Of a DNA stretch of 64,000 nucleotides, positions 1-10,421 are shown piece after piece. Source of the stretch: Pseudogymnoascus destructans (taxonomy: Eukaryota > Ascomycota > Leotiomycetes > Thelebolales > Thelebolaceae). The first letter of the stretch is position 1. Every line of letters starts with the position of its first letter. The notes under the pieces were generated by a model. It saw only the letters and a program-made list of their open reading frames with translations. It did no database searches and was not told the origin of the DNA. The DNA lies in the NCBI RefSeq assembly GCF_001641265.1, contig NW_020167545.1, positions 62,001-126,000 on the forward strand, given 5' to 3'. The position numbers were made by a program, and so were the translations under genes.

Positions 1-2
1 TC

Positions 3-286
3 GGCACTGAAATTGAAAAATTGATGCGTGCACATATTACCCACATTTCGAAGGAAGACTTTTTTCCTGCATTTCATGCTACGTTTCGTGCAGCACTTAC
101 AGAGTCAAACATTCGAGTAGGATTCCACGGAACTGGTTTAGTGCCGTACGATCCGCAGTATGTGATTTCACAGCTTGATATTCGAGTTTCTACGCCAACT
201 CCACCGCCAACTTCGTCCGATCTGCCTATGGTATGGGAGCCAAAAACGCTGCACAACGTGATCGAAACGCAATCACATACTAAATA
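3..286 (+). pseudogene. Fot/pogo-type transposase, C-terminal fragment
   Basis: The open frame runs in from the window edge and reads like the end of the DDE_1 domain of Fot transposases (MRAHITHISKEDFFPAFHATF, then the G-F-x-G-T-G-L-x-P-Y-D-P block and a TPTPPP linker). It is the same region as residues about 330-400 of the complete copies further on, but of a different family. It stops where the Fot family 1 element begins; the TAA stop is partly made by the first base of that element. The expected zinc-knuckle tail is not found on the far side of the insertion, so the relic has also lost sequence. Confidence 0.75.
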
Positions 287-299
287 ACGTGCATGTATA

Positions 300-2149
300 A
301 CGTGCATGTATAACGAAAGTGCCAAACAAGCGAAAGTGCCAAAATATCGCGACTACCCCCTAAGAATTGCGATAAATCCACCACAACAATATAAATTATT
401 CAGAGTCCTCTTCCTCAGACCTGTCTATTACAATCTGACAAGTGCGCGCATTGTGTCCAGTCTCACCACACTTGCCACAGCGACGTGCATGGGTTTCTTC
501 CCTTGGCTTCCGACCACTACTTGCCCTTATTTCTTGCTCTACTTGCTGCACAACGTCCCTCTCGTCCTGTACCTCCTGTGCTACCTGTTGACTAAGTGAT
601 CCTCCTTGCTGTAGTCGTGTTTTTTTAGCTCTCCGGCGCTTGCTTAGCACTTCATTTGCCTGTCGCAGGTTTTGGTTCTCTGCTTTTAACAATGCTAATT
701 GATGCATTATTTGCGATGCACCCTTTGTAAACTGGTCAACAGCTGCATAGATTGAGGTTGGAGAGCTATTTTGATGATGCGCAATTCAGTTTTTAATGAA
801 AGTAGACTGTGATACAGCTTCAGTTGGGTTATTTGGTGTCTGAGAAACCCATGGTTGAGCGGTGTTTGGGCGAGAGGTTGGAGGTGTTGGCGTCTTAAAC
901 CTAAGGTCAAGTGTAGATATTACACTCTCAGGGCTAAATGGAAGAAGCCCAGCACCTCGGAACCCTCCCTGAATATTGCTTTCTGTCATTGCAATGTTAA
1001 ATGCAGTGTGGAAGGCAGGAAAGAAGTCATCCTTAGTAATGTGAATAATATGAGCCCGCATCATATCTTCAATTTGCCGACCGTAAGCTCTCTTTAATGG
1101 GCCAAAACAGCCAACATCAAGTGGTTGGAGTATATGGGAAGAGTGAGCAGGCATACAAAGCGTAATAATGTTGTGTTCTTTGCAGTACTCCTCAAACTTG
1201 TCTGAGTGGTGGCTCTCATGACCATCAAGGACTAACAAGCGATAACCACCAACACTCCGGGGCTTTGTGTGCTTCTCAAAATGCTGAATCCAATCCATAC
1301 CTCTCTCGTTTGTAGTCCAGCCATTTGCAGTAACAGCGATTACCCAATCTGCTGGAAATCCGCTATTCTCATACCAAGATGCAAGGTGGTTTTTACCTGC
1401 CACAATGACAAATGGCGGCACTGCCCAACCTTGAGAACTAACGCCTTGGATTACTGTAACCCATTCCCGATTGCCAGGCTGCACCTTTTTTGCCTTTGCC
1501 CGCCCATCTGAGCTCGTTACTACCGTTGCGCTTGAGATGACGCCCATCATAAACCCAGTCTCATCAAAGTTGTAGATATCTGCATTGTTGATGCCATACT
1601 TTAGAATTGTGTTCCATACAAGCTCAAACCAGCTACGAATGACTTCTGGATCTTCGCACTTAGCCCTCTGGTAGTCGTATTTTCGCTGGAAGCGTGTCCG
1701 GAGCTCTACATGGCGCTTAACAAAGTTTGAAGCCCAACGTGACCCGACGCGTGGCGCGTCGCGTGTTGCAAGTAGTCGATTTGCCATATCTTCAACAATA
1801 GACAACTGAGGAGGGAACCCTTTAGCAGCTAAGTCAAGTATATACTGAACAAGAACTGATTCCTCTAGGTTACTTAATTTCTGTAAGTTGGCTTGGATAT
1901 CGCGTCGTGAAGGTACGCCTTGTAAACGGTGACGTAGCTTGCGGTGGTCTACGGAATAGATCCTAGCTGCAACTCGAAGGCGCAAATTTGGGTCACTTTG
2001 CATAGCTTGGATATCTAGCACTAATTTGCTTTCATCATTTTTATGGCGCATGTTTTGTTGTGGAGGAATTTAACATTTAGTTGGGGGGGTTGGTCACCGC
2101 ATGATTTTGGCACTTTCGCTTGTTTGGCACTTTCGTTATACATGCACGT
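300..2149 (-). mobile_element. Fot family 1 element, copy 1 (1850 bp)
   Basis: Terminal inverted repeats of about 46 bp begin ACGTGCATGTATAACGAAAG and hold two direct CGAAAGTGCCAAA motifs 17 bp apart. TA target duplications lie at 298-299 and 2150-2151. The outer 13 bp (ACGTGCATGTATA) is duplicated in tandem at 287-299, so the left edge could also be 287, again preceded by TA. Copies of the same family lie at 20072-21921 and 52299-54156; a sister subfamily lies at 45535-47394. Confidence 0.92.
396..2051 (-). pseudogene. Fot family 1 transposase with one nonsense codon
   Basis: A 551-codon frame on the minus strand, read from the ATG at 2051, matches the intact copy at 52395-54050 from end to end: N-terminal helix-turn-helix region, CENP-B-type HTH (residues about 60-120), DDE_1 domain with the D163/D276/D312 triad, coiled-coil-like tail and a CCHC zinc knuckle near the C-terminus. 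A TGA at 786-788 breaks it where the intact copy has CGA, a CpG-type transition, leaving 421 N-terminal residues that keep the whole catalytic domain but lose the coiled coil and knuckle. No frameshift was seen. Confidence 0.9.
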
Positions 2150-2151
2150 TA

Positions 2152-2287
2152 GATACTTAAAAATTAGTATATAAAGGCTTATAAATGCTTACATATGCTT
2201 ACAAATGCTTATAAATGCTTATAGATCTTATAGATGCTTATAGATGCTTATAGATGCTTATAGATGCTTATAAAGACTAAAGATATG
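2152..2287. repeat. AT-rich tandem repeat of about 10 bp
   Basis: From about 2175 to 2275 units of the type ATAAATGCTT, then ATAGATGCTT, follow each other with few changes. The tract lies between two Fot elements and codes for nothing recognisable. Confidence 0.7.
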
Positions 2288-3098
2288 TAACGTCCTCCAC
2301 AAGCGAGTGTTGCATACAAGTGAGTGTCGCACGCAATTGACAGATCGTAACAAACTTTCTAACAACAACAAGTATGGACTAGAAAATCAATTAAATTAAT
2401 TATACACCTATTGTATAGTATCTTCGTAATCCCTTTGACATGTGCGAGCATTATGCCCAGTCTTACCACACATTCTGCAACGTCGTTGCTGTCTTTCAAC
2501 CCCGCCACCCTGTCATAGTTCTTGAGATATCTGTTCTTCCACAGCTAGGTGAGCAAGTACATCCTGCCCTTCTTGAATTGTAAGGCACCCTCCTTGTTGT
2601 ATATGCTTTTTTTTTTCACTTTTTGCGCTGACTTGCAACTTCATTTGCTTGTTGTAAGGCCTGAACTTCCGCCTTCATTAGAACAGCAGAATGCACCATT
2701 GTTTGAGCACCTCTTAACAACTGGTCTAGCGCATTGTTAATAGGAGTTGGTGAGCTATTTTGATGGCATATAATGCGATCTTTAAGATGCGTAGTTTGAC
2801 TTGCTAGCTCTATTAGATTGTGTGGTGTTTTAGATTCCCATGAAGCATCCTCAAAAGGTTGGTGGTGTTAAAGGCCGTAGTTGAATGTCAAGCTGTGACA
2901 ACACAACATCAGGACAGAATGGAACTAGCCCTGTAGCTCGAAAACTACTGCAGATGTTCTGCTTTGTGATTGCATCTGTGAAAGCCTGCTTAAAGGCAGG
3001 AAGAAACTCAACTTTCGTAACATGGTTTATATGAGTGCAGATTAAGCTCTCAACTTGCCGTCCATATGCCTTCTTAAGTGGTCCAAAGCAACTAACAT

Positions 3099-3447
3099 AA
3101 GCCTAAAACCTCACGATGTGTAGTTCTAGAAAGTGAAGCTTTTGATACTATTGTTAATAAACACCTACAGCTGCTACATGTAGGCTGGTCAAAAACATAG
3201 AGTATTCTACAACAGAAGTTCTATGAGCTAAAGTGAGAAGAAGCAGAGTTTATATTAAAGCGATGTAAGAATTGTACACTAAATCGACCAAACATAACAA
3301 AAGCTCCTCTAGTTCCAATTACTACTAGCTGAGCATAGGAGAGGGCTTAGATTGATCTAGTTAATATACGCCATAAACCTTCTAGACAATATAAGTGGAT
3401 TCTATATATAAAGGATCACTTCTCAAAATATACATAGCTATATCCAT
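3099..3447 (+). pseudogene. Integrase (GINGER-like) fragment inside Fot element
   Basis: Plus-strand reading gives a decayed version, with several stops, of the N-terminal zinc-binding and first catalytic region of the integrase encoded at 4051-5932 on the other strand (EFILKRCKNCTLNRP, then K-W-I-L-Y-I-K-D-H-F-S-K-Y-T). It covers about 115 codons, from the segment before the H-x(n)-H-C-x2-C motif to just after the first Asp, and sits exactly between the two halves of the Fot transposase. Confidence 0.75.
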
Positions 3448-3821
3448 TCATGGCGTTTAACAAAGTTGGAAGTCCAATTAACTCCAACCTTGCCCACACC
3501 TCGAGATGCGAGTAATTGATTAGCCATATCTTCAACAGCACGAAGCCTAGGCAAAAACCCCCGTGAATCTAGGTCGAGGATATGTTGAATAACAACTGAT
3601 TCTTCCAAGCAAGTGAGTTTTTGAGTTTTTGGTGTAATGTCGCGTCGTGGGCATATTCCCTTTAGGCGCCTCTCAAGTAGCTTAGGACAGACATTTGAGG
3701 CCTTTGCAGCTGCCCTAATGCTATTAAATTGGCGTAATCTAATAGCTTCGATAGCAATATATATTCTACCTTCAAGATTAGTTGATGGAATATCAACTTG
3801 TTGAGGCATCTTGCAGTACAC
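3438..3821 (-). pseudogene. Fot family 2 transposase, N-terminal fragment
   Basis: A 127-codon frame starting at 3821 gives the N-terminal psq-like and CENP-B-like helix-turn-helix part of a Fot transposase (E-E-S-V-V-I-Q-H-I-L-D-L near its middle) and ends at the NFVKRHE block just before the DDE domain. Downstream the gene is replaced by foreign sequence; C-terminal pieces follow from 3098 down to about 2430 with stops and frameshifts. The protein cannot be catalytic, though an HTH-only peptide could in principle still be made. Confidence 0.75.
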
Positions 3822-4050
3822 ATAAGGAGCGCGTTGTGTTCATCGCGTGCGACACTCACTTGTATGCGACACTCGCTTGTGGAGGACGTTAAAAGCTTTT
3901 AAGTATATATATGTTCTGACCCAACTACGAATATTGCCCATTCGCGAATGGGTTGACCCAACCACGAATATGCCTGTTCGCGAATGGGTTGACCCAGTCG
4001 CGAATAGTAGAAGTAAGAGTAGCAAGTAAGAGTAGAAATAGTATATTGAT

Positions 4051-5932
4051 CTAAACTGTGTTTCCAACTGTATCAGCTCTGGCCCGCTTTCTCCTAGGCC
4101 TATTAACTAGAGCTATTTCTGTCGGAATAGTTAGACCTGATAGATTTCCACAATCATGATCATCCTTATGGCAGTGTACGCTACATTGCCTATCCTCTTT
4201 ATAGCACCTACATCGCTTTGTATTACAAACCCCTTTACATTGACATGATACTCCTACCCGTTCACTTGTAGAAGCCTCTCTTGCAGCTAGCGTAAGTGTG
4301 ACTTCCCTTGTAGAATTAGGAATAATAATATCTGGCCATAGAGCTTGGTCTACAGCTCCTAGCTCTTTAGTAGGAATAAGGTGTTTAATAATACCAGATA
4401 AGGTGACAACCTTATACCTATGAGAGTAAGGCTCATCCAATATACGTGCAAAGAGCCGCTTATTATCAGTTGATGTCCTATCTTCTCGTGGAACTTTTAA
4501 GGAGACTATTGCCCCAATATCAAAGTGCTGAATATCATGCTTCTTTGTGTACTTTCGCACCATCTTGGCTCTTGCTTTCTGGGTAGATTCTGTAGCCCGT
4601 TGAATTACTAGATCTTGTGTCTGATCCTCAACTCTAGGCTCAATTCTAGGCTGAGCCCGGCTCCTGCTCCTACGCTCGAGCTGAGCTTGGAGCTCGAGCT
4701 CGCTCTCAGGTTCGCTGTGGGGTTCGCTCTCAGGTTCGCTCTGGGGTTCGCTCTGGGGTTCGCTCTGGGGTTCGCTCTGGGGTTCGCTCTGGGGTTCACT
4801 CTGGGGCTCGTAGGCATCAATGTCAAACCACTCATCAATTGGAGAGCTCCGAATCGGTGGTGTAATTCGTAGGTTGATTTCTGAGCCAGCGTCTGGGCTA
4901 ATTCGCTTAGTTTGAGAGTTCCCCTGGCGAATTCCAATATCGATTCTTGAGCTAGCTTGGGCTGGTGGACTTGGGCTTAGAGCATATATTGGAGCTTGAG
5001 TAGAGTCTTCTTGATCAATCCCAATAGTAATATCCTTCCGCTTCTGGCTATTAAGCCAGTCAATATATGATGTACGCTCTCGAAATAGCAACTCTGCAGG
5101 TGCACACGCAATCGTAGAGTGCTTTTGAGTGTTTATAGCCAATGTAACTTCTAATAACCCATCGGCCCACTCTGTAGATCCATGATCCATTTTCCATGCT
5201 CGTAGCTTTGCTTCAACAACTCCATTTGCCTGCTCAACTAGGCCTTGCGTCTGTGGTGACCGTGGCGCTCCATTTATCACTTGGATTCCATACTTTCGTA
5301 GTAGTATAAGTAGAGCCCCTTTAAATTCCTTTCCATTATCGCACTGTATAATCTTAGGTGGTAAGAAAGCTGCAATAAAGAGAGCAATGGCATCTGCAAT
5401 AGGCTCTGCGTGCTTGCTCTTTAATGGATATAGCTGGGTATATTTTGAGAAGTGATCTTTGACGTGTAATATCCATTTAAATTGACCTGACGGCTCGTGT
5501 CTCATATCAATAAGGTCGATCTGTACTCTCTCCCATGCTCTTTCTGTAACAATTGGGGCCAATGGAGCTTTGGTTGTAGCTGGCCTATTTAAAGCACAGT
5601 TCTTACATCGTTTGAGTATAAACTCAACCTCTTCTCGCTTTATCCCATAGTATTTCTGTTGAACTATTGCCCAAGTCTTCATATAGCCGGCGTGGAGAAG
5701 TTGTAAATGTTTGCTAGCAATAGCATCGAAGGCCTCACTTTCTGGAACAGTATATCGTGGGTTTAAAAACTTAGAATCAGGCTTTTGATATAGCTTGTTG
5801 TTTATAAGTTGGAATTATGTATGCGCACGATGTTTAAGCCTTGAATCTGTCAGGTTGTCAGGCTTAAGATGAGGATTATCAAGGTGTATATGCATTCATA
5901 GAAGCAACTATAGCTGTATTTAGAGACGCCAT
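4051..5932 (-). pseudogene. GINGER-like transposase (integrase plus CXC-type Cys-rich tail)
   Basis: The main frame, 5682 down to 4051, has 543 codons and extends open upstream to about 5816. Visible in order: H2C2 zinc-binding motif (H..LLH then CKNC), an integrase core with Asp in QIDLID, Asp in CDNGKEF and Glu in GLVEQANG (34 residues between the last two), a repetitive SEPQ linker, a conserved basic block, and a Cys-rich tail (CQCKGVCNTKRCRCY..CSVHCH..HDC) like tesmin/CXC domains. The start is probably the ATG at 5932. Between it and the main frame I see one 1-nt frameshift near 5888 and one stop near 5816, so this copy is recently broken unless an intron hides there. Similar integrases are known as GIN/KRAB-A-type proteins; fungal occurrence is recalled, not checked. 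Confidence 0.75.
4716..4812 (-). repeat. 12-bp minisatellite inside transposase gene
   Basis: About eight copies of GGTTCGCTCTGG-type units encode tandem Ser-Glu-Pro-Gln in the linker between the integrase core and the C-terminal domain. The unit length is a multiple of three, so copy changes keep the frame. Confidence 0.85.
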
Positions 5933-6084
5933 ATTGAGTATTGAAGGTTGTACGTTGAATAGTTACAATATTACAGCTATATTCTACACCGCTACTCTAT
6001 TCGCGACTGGGTTGAGTGGATCAACCCAGTCGCGAATAGGTCAACCCATTCGCGAACAGGCATATTCGTGGTTGGGTCGGAACA

Positions 6085-6542
6085 TACATAATAATAATCT
6101 CCCTCTTAAATTTTTATGTTTATAAGAACAACTACTATTATACAACTATAACTACTATACTTTTATTTAAAAATGTCTTTATTACATCAAAATACCCCTG
6201 AATTTCAAATTCCAATGGAAAATCAGCCTTATATCTTTAGAGCAAGACTTTATACTGGAGAGTTAAATCCAATTATTGAAAATCAACCTAGGACACTTAC
6301 TGTTAAGTGTTCTTAAAAATTCTGCAAGTATTCTCTTTTTATAGTTTATTAATATTTATTAACTTTTATTAGCCACCTATAGATAAATAAAAAACTAGGG
6401 CAATCTACTAGTAATTATATTGCTCATTATAAAAGCAAGCATAAAGCTATACCTGCTAATAAAAAGATAAAGGAGAAATAGAAAAATGTAAGTATTCTTA
6501 GTACTCTTAACATATATATTATATAAATACTAATACTTTATA
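6085..6542 (+). pseudogene. Possible hAT BED-finger relic, AT-rich
   Basis: A short reading frame from ATG 6172 (SLLHQNTPEFQIPMENQPYI) is followed, after a possible intron, by STSNYIAHYKSKHKAIP, which resembles the His end of a BED zinc finger (TSN-L-xx-H-x3-K-H) at the start of hAT transposases. No DDE domain follows. The rest of the stretch is AT-rich without recognisable content. Confidence 0.35.
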
Positions 6543-6988
6543 ACGTGGTCCATCACCAAGTCGCACACACCCCTAAGTTGCGTAGTGCATTTCACACCTA
6601 AAATCATGAATTTCTCAACTTAATATCTCAACAACTCTTTGATAATAAAATATAAAAATGCATATCCCTTTATACAAGTACTCTGTTCATATTTTAAAGC
6701 AATTGGTCTTGGGGTTATTCAGATACTAAGATTTAGGTCAAAAGTGGGAGTCAAAACTCAATATCTTACTAACTACAATGCCATTTTCTTTAAGATTTGA
6801 ACAAAGTACTTTAAATGCTTATAAAAGGATAAGAACTTATTTTTATAATGTATTATCAATGGGTTGTTGAGATATTAAGTTGCGAAATCCATGATTTTAG
6901 GTGTAAAATGTGCTGCGCAACTTGGGGGTGTGCGCAACTTAGGGATGTCATTTCTTATGTGATTTGTAGATCAGGTGATGTCTAATCA
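6543..6988. mobile_element. Palindromic MITE with Fot-type ends
   Basis: Two arms of about 190 bp are inverted copies: CACCTAAAATCATGAATTTC near 6595 and its complement near 6900, then TAATATCTCAACAAC and an ATAAAA-rich part toward the centre. The left end begins ACGTGGTCC after TA and has AAGTYGC motifs 17 bp apart; the right end has AAGTTGCGCA twice, also 17 bp apart, but the outermost bases have decayed. There is no coding capacity. Half of a related palindrome lies at 54230-54412 next to another Fot-type end. Confidence 0.7.
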
Positions 6989-7054
6989 CATGACTTCTAC
7001 TCATCTAACTCATGAGTTTAATGAGTTTTATTGCTAACCCTGTTCATACGTTAG

Positions 7055-7529
7055 TGTTACGACGGAACAAGAAGGCTGGCCAACTACAGGACAGGAAGGA
7101 GGGAGGTCGCATGAGACCGGCCCTGGTACCTGGAGGGGCAGCGGGGAATAGTAGTTCCGAAAGTATCACGTGACGGACTCGCAGGATGATGAGAAGAGTC
7201 CTAAGAGTCCAGGACTCCGAGGACTCGAGTGAGTTCCCAGGAGTCCACTAGGCACGTGATGGACTCGCAGGATGATGAGAAGAGTCCTAAGAGTCCAGGA
7301 CTCCGAGAACTCGAGTGAGTTCCCAAGAGTCCACTAGGCACGACGCCACTATATAAGTAGATAGTATTTCCTTAGATAGGAGCTTCGTGCTTAACTCAAT
7401 ACAGTATTTGTTATATACTAGTAACGTGTTACTTGAAGCCTTTGTGTCTGATCCCCTGCCTCCTCTGATAAGTAAACCTTTACGCAAGAGAACCTCTGTG
7501 TCTTCTATCATTTAGAAGTCAGCGTTACA
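7055..7529 (+). mobile_element. Solo LTR with 86-bp tandem duplication (475 bp)
   Basis: TGTTACGACGG..GTCAGCGTTACA with perfect 5-bp target duplications GTTAG at 7050-7054 and 7530-7534. An 86-bp unit is present twice (7167-7252, 7253-7338) just upstream of a TATA-like box (CTATATAAG near 7350). The last about 190 bp match the solo LTR at 41159-41807 in inverse orientation, but the upstream part does not. The internal region was presumably lost by LTR-LTR recombination. Confidence 0.9.
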
Positions 7530-7756
7530 GTTAGAACACAGTTTTATAGCTAACCTAATTCAATTTAACTAAGTACTTATGGATACAGTATTATCTCGTT
7601 AAGTCGGTACATAATTAGTCAATTTTGTGCATAACTCGATAACTTTCTTCAGATCCTTCCATTCGTCATACAAATCACGATACACATGATATTAAGTCCC
7701 TTTTCCCAATTATCGACTTAAACTAATTACTGGACTACTCTTAGAATACCTTCAAA

Positions 7757-10259
7757 ATGCCTTTGAAAAAGCTCTATTCTATGACTCTCGAACAGCGACA
7801 AGCCCTCCGAACCTGGCATTGATCTCACCATCTGAAACCTACACAAAAGGCCACTATACATCAATACAATCGTGGACTTAGCCAATCTACAGTCTAAGAA
7901 TCCCTTAGCTCTCAATTTTTGAACCCTGACGATACTCCTAATACTCTGGAAACAAACAGCTCTAAAGCTCAGCGTCGCCGCGCTGTCACCTGGCCTGAAT
8001 TAGAAGCTGCTCTTTACAAGTGGCAGAGGCTTATTGAAGAGCGTGGCGGCATTATAACTACAGAAATCTTACAATCAAAGGTGAAGATTATCTGGAATAA
8101 GCTACCACAATACCGTGGACTACCTACACCAGAATTTAGCTATGGATGGATCGTAAAGTTTCGACAACGGCATAATATATTATATCTACATGGTGAAGCT
8201 CGATCTATTGGTGTCACTGCAGAAGAACAAATGAAGGCTATACAAACTATTGCGGGGGTGCTTTTAGAGGACAATATTTACAACATGGATGAGACTGTGC
8301 TTTACTGGAGGATGAGCCCTTCAAAGGGCTTTACAACACGATCAATTCCAGGACAGAAGAAGGACAAAGCACGCATATCATAGCCATTTGTGTTAATGCT
8401 GCTGGAACAGATCGACTTCCTCTTTGATTTATTGGAAAGGCAAAAAAGCCTTGAGCTTTACAACATGTTGATGTAGGGGCAATGGGTGGGGTTTGGAGGT
8501 GGAATAAGAAGGCTTGGGTAAATCAATTTGTTATGGCAGATTGGCTAAATGCTTTCTATACTCATATTGGTACGTCACGTTCTATACTGCTTACAATGGA
8601 TAACTTCTCAGCCCATATTGCTGCAGTGGAATCGACGCCTCCTCCTCCAAACATACGAATTATATGGCTTCCTCTAAATGTGACCAGTCGATATCAACCT
8701 CTTGATCAAGGTATTATAGCCTCTTTAAAAAGCTATTATCATTGGCAATGGCTCGAGTTCATGCTTGAATCTTTTAGCAACAACCTGGATCCAATCAAAA
8801 TAATGACAATACACTTTGCAATTCGCTGGCTTATTTGATCATGGCATCACAATGTTACAAATACAACTATCTACAATTGCTTTCAAAAAAGCATGATTCT
8901 TTTATGCCCAATACAGCTTCCTATACACGCACTTCCTGTTCTAAACGACTTATATACTCAAGTACAACAAGCTGGTCATATATCAGACGCTATGGACCTT
9001 TCGAACTTTTTGAATCCAGCGGAGGAGGAAATACAAGAGGTGGAGGGAATACATGAGGTGGAGGGAGGCTTAGATGAGGACACAATTCTACAGGAGGCTG
9101 TCATACTGACATTCGTTGCACTCAGTTTGCTATCAAACTCAAGAGCAAACTTAGAAATCTCCTCCTCAAACCTACAAGTCACTATACATATTTTGGCTTG
9201 TCACACCAACAACAAGAGCAATACTACTCAACGATTGCTACAACCCTCTACGATTCATTACACGTCATTGCTCCTTAGTTACTGGGCCGATATGACCACA
9301 TAGCATATCTCTACAACCCTCTATGATTCATTACATGACATCACTCCTTAGTTACTGGGCTAATACTACACATGACATATCTCAATCAACTAGAGGCCTA
9401 GGAACATGAACAATAGCTCCAAAAGCTTCTACAACCCTCTATGATTCATTACACGTCATCGCTCCTTAGTTACCTACAAGATTGGTTAAGTTATGACATA
9501 ATCTGTCTATAGGGGTACTCTGACCTTGGACCTCCTTTCACTTCCTATAGGCTAGGAACCTAGGAGATGGTTCTATGGGATTCTCTTACGTCGACTACAG
9601 TTACTAAGCCTGGTTAGTCATGGAAAGTCATGGAAAATGAGAGAACTACACTCCTTTAGCATAAATAGGATTGCCCTTTCCTTAAGAAAGGGCAAGCAGA
9701 CAATACAGTAAATTGACTATCACATACTTCCAGGTCTTTTCCAAGCTTCCAAGCATTGATCTTGTTACTCCTTGTTTCTGAAAAGTCAGTGAGGTGCTAA
9801 CCTCTGACTTATCCCTGAGTTCTCAGACTCAACATTTGTACAACTTGTCTAAACCACTCCACTACATCATACACTTCATTGCTGCGTTGTGGAATAGTCT
9901 AAGCTACAACCCTTTGGCTCTGTTTCCTAAGACAGTGTGTTGTCTTAGTAAAATCATCCATTCCTTGGGTGGCTAGGTTCTCACAATCTGGTGCACCCAC
10001 CATTACAGAGGCGATGGCTCCATATATACAGGTTTCCAATGCTCAAGATGATGATGATGAGGAGCCCCAGCGTCCTGTGCTCACCACACAGAACGCTGTA
10101 CAAGCCCTCCAAGTTCTGATTGAGTTCTCAGAATCTGAAAATAGTGGCATCACAGATCCAGCATCATTTTTGCCCTCTTTAGAGCATGTGGAGAGGCAAT
10201 TAGTGGCCAAACAGGCCAATGACTTGGTTCAAGGCACGTTGGATGGATGGATGGTTTAG
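7757..10259 (+). pseudogene. Pogo/Tigger-type transposase, interrupted
   Basis: ATG at 7757 opens a CENP-B-like N-terminus (LEQRQALRTWH); an HTH_CENPB part (RAVTWPELEAALYKWQRLIE) follows from about 7990. The DDE_1 domain starts at IYNMDET (8278-8300) and continues through LLTMDNFSAH and LPLNVTSRYQPLDQG to SFNPAEEEIQEVEG. Several stops lie in the first 160 bp, near 8380-8480 and near 8838. The solo LTR at 9099 splits the codons after the DTILQ block; the frame resumes at 10008 (EAMAPYIQVSNAQDDDDEEP) and ends at the natural TAG at 10259. The element was already decaying or has decayed since the LTR insertion. Confidence 0.85.
9099..10007 (+). mobile_element. Solo LTR, gypsy-1 family subtype A (909 bp)
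   Basis: TGTCATACTGAC..CACCCACCATTACA with GAGGC duplicated at 9094-9098 and 10008-10012. Same family as the LTRs of the full element at 34355-40783. Three copies of a roughly 45-bp block (ACCCTCTAYGATTCATTACA) occur near 9240, 9308 and 9430, against one in subtype B. A GCATAAATAGG TATA-like box lies near 9662. Confidence 0.93.
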
Positions 10260-10421
10260 CTGAGGGGCTACTTGGGGTCTACTTCAGATCACTTTCTAAC
10301 TCAATATTAACATACTTGATAAGCGAGTCGTATTTGCATGCGAGTCGTATCGCGACACACCAAATCTGCACTTTACAGGTTAATAACTAAACAATTAACT
10401 ATTTAAAACCTTAAAACTACC

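Larger units (their letters stand above)
2290..3889 (-). mobile_element. Fot family 2 element, degenerate, core replaced (1600 bp)
   Basis: Inverted ends ACGTCCTCCACAAGCGAGTG carry two ACAAGYGAGTGTYGCA motifs 17 bp apart. TA duplications at 2288-2289 and 3890-3891. Inside, minus-strand Fot transposase pieces are found at both sides: C-terminal CCHC knuckle and coiled coil at about 2430-2860, end of the DDE domain at 2860-3098, and N-terminal HTH part at 3438-3821. The middle (about 3099-3447), where most of the DDE domain should be, is a fragment of an integrase-type element in the opposite orientation. The same right-end sequence recurs at 47397-47500. Confidence 0.85.
3912..6084 (-). mobile_element. 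GINGER-like integrase DNA transposon (about 2.17 kb)
   Basis: The ends are inverted repeats starting TGTTCYGACCCAACYACGAA. The left end carries the roughly 36-bp unit (GACCCAAC..TTCGCGAATGGGTT) twice plus a part; the right end has one full unit and shuffled pieces. The only gene between the ends is a Ty3-type integrase with no gag, protease or reverse transcriptase, and there are no LTRs. That is the layout of GINGER (gypsy-integrase-related) DNA transposons, whose ends typically start TGT. The 4-bp flanks TATA and TACA match at three positions only, so the target duplication is uncertain. Confidence 0.7.

Noticed and set aside
306..599. Plus-strand frames across the ends of Fot copies (for example MYNESAKQAK...)
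   Set aside because: They read terminal repeats and the antisense of the zinc-knuckle region; the same shadow recurs in each copy.
396..2051. RIP as the cause of the nonsense codon
   Set aside because: The change is at CpG (CGA to TGA), as are most differences between copies, not at CpA.
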